NCBI RefSeq assembly: GCF_014199415.1
Contig: NZ_JACIJN010000001.1
Location: 186,001-250,000, forward strand
DNA: 64,000 nt
Reading direction: 5' to 3'
From: Sphingomonas endophytica
GTDB taxonomy: Bacteria > Pseudomonadota > Alphaproteobacteria > Sphingomonadales > Sphingomonadaceae
Positions 62,351-64,000 of the stretch are shown in pieces (positions within the stretch are counted from its first letter, which is position 1; the number at the start of each line of letters is the position of its first letter). The position numbers and the translations under genes are program-made. Below the pieces are notes generated by a model. That model saw nothing but the letters and a program-made list of their open reading frames with translations. It was not told where the DNA came from and ran no database searches.

Positions 62351-63058
62351 ATGGACAAGCTACTGCAGGACAAGCTGGCGCTGGTGACCGGCGCCAGCCG
62401 CGGGATCGGGGCGGCGACCGCGATCGCCCTCGCGGAGCAGGGCGCGCACGTCGTCCTCACCGCGCGCACCGCCAGCGGTCTGGAAGAGGTCGAACAGCGG
62501 ATCTTCGACGCGGGCGGGTCGGCGACGATCGCGCCGCTCGATCTCGCGCAGAGCGACTCGATCGCCCGGCTGGCGACCGCAATCGGCGAGCGCTGGCAGG
62601 CGCTCGACGTGATGGTCCTCAACGCCGGGATGCTCGGGTCGCTCGCCGCGGTGCCGGCGATCGACGCCAAGGAGCTGGCGCAGGTGCTGACGCTCAACGT
62701 CTCGGCGCAGGTGGCGCTGATCCAGGCGTTCGACCCGATGCTGCGACGTTCGACCGGGGGGCGGGTGATCGGCGTCACCTCGTCGGTCGGCCGCGCGCCG
62801 CGCGCCTATTGGGGTGCCTATGGCGCATCGAAGGCGGCGTTCGAGACCTTGCTCGAGGCGTATGGCGACGAAACCGCCGAGGTCAGCAAGCTCCGGGTGG
62901 CGGTGCTCGATCCCGGTGCGACGCGGACCAGGATGCGCGCGCGCGCCTATCCCGGCGAAGATCCCGCTTCGGTCAAGCCGCCCGAGACGGTCGCGGCGCG
63001 GATCGTGGCGCTGGCGGTCGAGGGCTTTCCGGCGAACCATCGCGAGCGGGTGGGCTAA
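62351..63058 (+). CDS. SDR family NAD(P)-dependent oxidoreductase
   Basis: This Rossmann-fold short-chain dehydrogenase of 235 residues has the cofactor loop VTGASRGIGAATAIALAEQG, NAGMLGSLAAVP and catalytic serine in GVTSSVGRAPRAYWGAYGAS. The Tyr-x3-Lys pair is in YGASK, and PGATRTRMRARAYP is typical. The substrate is unknown; the sequence looks like YciK/ketoreductase relatives. It lies five bases after purF and is probably co-transcribed. Confidence 0.93.
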   Translation: MDKLLQDKLALVTGASRGIGAATAIALAEQGAHVVLTARTASGLEEVEQRIFDAGGSATIAPLDLAQSDSIARLATAIGERWQALDVMVLNAGMLGSLAAVPAIDAKELAQVLTLNVSAQVALIQAFDPMLRRSTGGRVIGVTSSVGRAPRAYWGAYGASKAAFETLLEAYGDETAEVSKLRVAVLDPGATRTRMRARAYPGEDPASVKPPETVAARIVALAVEGFPANHRERVG

Positions 63059-63104
63059 GGTCGAGCCACCGTCGCGCCGGACAAGGTTCGGGCGACGGCT
63101 CCCG

Positions 63105-64000
63105 TCAGCCGGGCTTGACCAGCGTCACCTGCATCACGTCGATGCCGCCGCCGCGGAACCCGCCCTCGCAATACATCAGGTAATAGCGCCAAAGCTGCTG
63201 GAAGCGCGCGTCGAAGCGGGCGGGCAATCGTCCGTCCGCCGCAGCGCGGTCGAAGCGGCGACGCCAGTCGAGCAGCGTCTCGGCATAATCGCGCCCGAAG
63301 CGCTGCTCGTCCTGCCACGCCAGCCCGTGCGCCTCGGCCAGCGCGCGGAAGCGGCTGGCGGAGAGCAACGAGCCGCCGGGGAAGACGTAGCGCTGGATGA
63401 AGTCGGCGCTGCCATTGTAGGCATCCCAGATATCGTCGGCGATGGTGATGAATTGCAGCGCGGCGCGACCGCCCGGCTTCAGCACGCGCGCGATCGTCGC
63501 GAGATAGACGGGCCAATATTCCGGGCCGACCGCCTCGACCATCTCGATACTGGCGACCGCGTCATAGCTGCCCGCGACGTCGCGATAGTCCGTCAGCGCC
63601 ACCGTCACGCCCGGAAGCCCACGCGCGCGCACCTGATCGCGCTGTTCGGTCGAAAGCGTCAGCCCGTGGACCGCGATCCCCGCGGCAGCGGCGGTCGCGG
63701 CGAACGAACCCCAGCCGCAGCCGATCTCGAGGATCGACTGTCCTGTGCTGGTCGCGGTGCGCGCGAGGATCGCGTCGAGCTTGCGCTGCTGCGCGATCTC
63801 CAACGGTTCGCCCTCCGCCACGCCGAGCGCGCTGGAATAGGTAAGCGTCGCATCGAGCCATTCGCGGTAGAAGTCGTTGCCGAGATCGTAATGCGCGGCG
63901 ATGTTGCGCCGCGCACCGCTGCGATGATTGCGACGCAGCCGATGCCCGAGCCACACCGCCAGCCGCGCGACGTGCTTGGCGCGCGCGACATTGCCGAGCG
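63105..64000 (-). CDS. cfa: Cyclopropane-fatty-acyl-phospholipid synthase, C-terminal part
   Basis: This SAM-dependent enzyme adds methylene to unsaturated phospholipid acyl chains. The frame runs off the right edge of the window, so the N-terminus is missing. Visible motifs are IAAHYDLGNDFYREWLDATL, the SAM site ILEIGCGWGSFAATAA, YDAVASIEMVEAVGPEYWPV and IQRYVFPGGSLLS. Residue order fits the C-terminal methyltransferase domain. An ATG at 63956 is internal because the reading frame stays open to 64000. Confidence 0.94.
   Translation of the reverse strand, partial: LGNVARAKHVARLAVWLGHRLRRNHRSGARRNIAAHYDLGNDFYREWLDATLTYSSALGVAEGEPLEIAQQRKLDAILARTATSTGQSILEIGCGWGSFAATAAAAGIAVHGLTLSTEQRDQVRARGLPGVTVALTDYRDVAGSYDAVASIEMVEAVGPEYWPVYLATIARVLKPGGRAALQFITIADDIWDAYNGSADFIQRYVFPGGSLLSASRFRALAEAHGLAWQDEQRFGRDYAETLLDWRRRFDRAAADGRLPARFDARFQQLWRYYLMYCEGGFRGGGIDVMQVTLVKPG

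Overview
The window is a contiguous piece of a high-GC alphaproteobacterial chromosome, almost certainly a Sphingomonas-like member of the Sphingomonadaceae. The reasons are the protein sequences themselves, the trpF-trpB-trpA-accD-folC order, an UrcA-family protein, a PEPxxWA-CTERM protein, dnaA separated from dnaN, and the alphaproteobacterial form of several regulatory sites. It is dense core genome: about 66 protein genes, many joined by ATGA, GTGA, TTGA or TGATG overlaps. I found no tRNA or large rRNA gene, no CRISPR array, no insertion sequence, no prophage and no toxin, secretion or defence cluster.

Layout. 1-4.9 kb: trpF (partial), trpB, trpA, accD, folC. 4.9-13.4 kb: a small DUF6628-like gene, an AmpG-like permease, an orphan response regulator, rluB-type pseudouridine synthase and rsmD, an MHS-family transporter, a three-hairpin RNA candidate, a DUF5872-like protein and a UvrD/PcrA helicase. 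13.5-20.1 kb: an UrcA-family protein, a decayed GFA-family pseudogene, a Pit phosphate transporter behind a Pho box, a hypothetical protein, an S9 peptidase and a DHA2 transporter. 20.1-24.7 kb: the minus-strand run radA, cvpA, NifU/IscU-like, CPA2 antiporter, DUF423. 24.9-33.6 kb: a repeat-containing exported protein behind an EcfG-type promoter, alaS, a PEP-CTERM protein, an M24 peptidase, a dicarboxylate symporter and yifB. 33.7-37.2 kb: a small membrane protein, then rpmH, rnpA, yidD, yidC, engB. 37.2-42.4 kb: a 55-residue small gene, GST, cupin, dapE, Smr, mltA and a Tim44-like gene. 42.4-49.1 kb: secB, murJ, trpS, a PspC-domain gene behind a sigma54-type promoter, dnaA, rpsT, mutM. 49.2-55.2 kb: ubiE, ubiB, an unknown membrane protein, coaBC, dut, a small exported protein and a ThiF/MoeB-like E1 enzyme in one overlapping chain. 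55.2-64 kb: galU, a metallophosphatase, a small membrane protein, an acyl-CoA dehydrogenase with its MerR (LiuR-like) regulator, a lipoprotein, hisI, purF, an SDR and the C-terminal part of a cyclopropane-fatty-acid synthase.

Functionally the window joins tryptophan, histidine, purine, folate, coenzyme A and ubiquinone synthesis, ribosome and membrane-protein biogenesis, cell-wall metabolism and DNA repair. No new multi-gene system is evident. The most informative observations are regulatory: two SOS boxes of the form GAAC-N7-GAAC (uvrD and radA), a Pho box (pit), an EcfG promoter, a sigma54 promoter on a PspC gene, and a LiuR-type operator with a possibly leaderless start. Also of interest are a candidate small RNA with a C-rich loop, an unlisted small gene, a NifU/IscU homologue lacking one ligand cysteine, and a G9 tract at the start of the Tim44-like gene. 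All were found by eye; no search or folding program was run.
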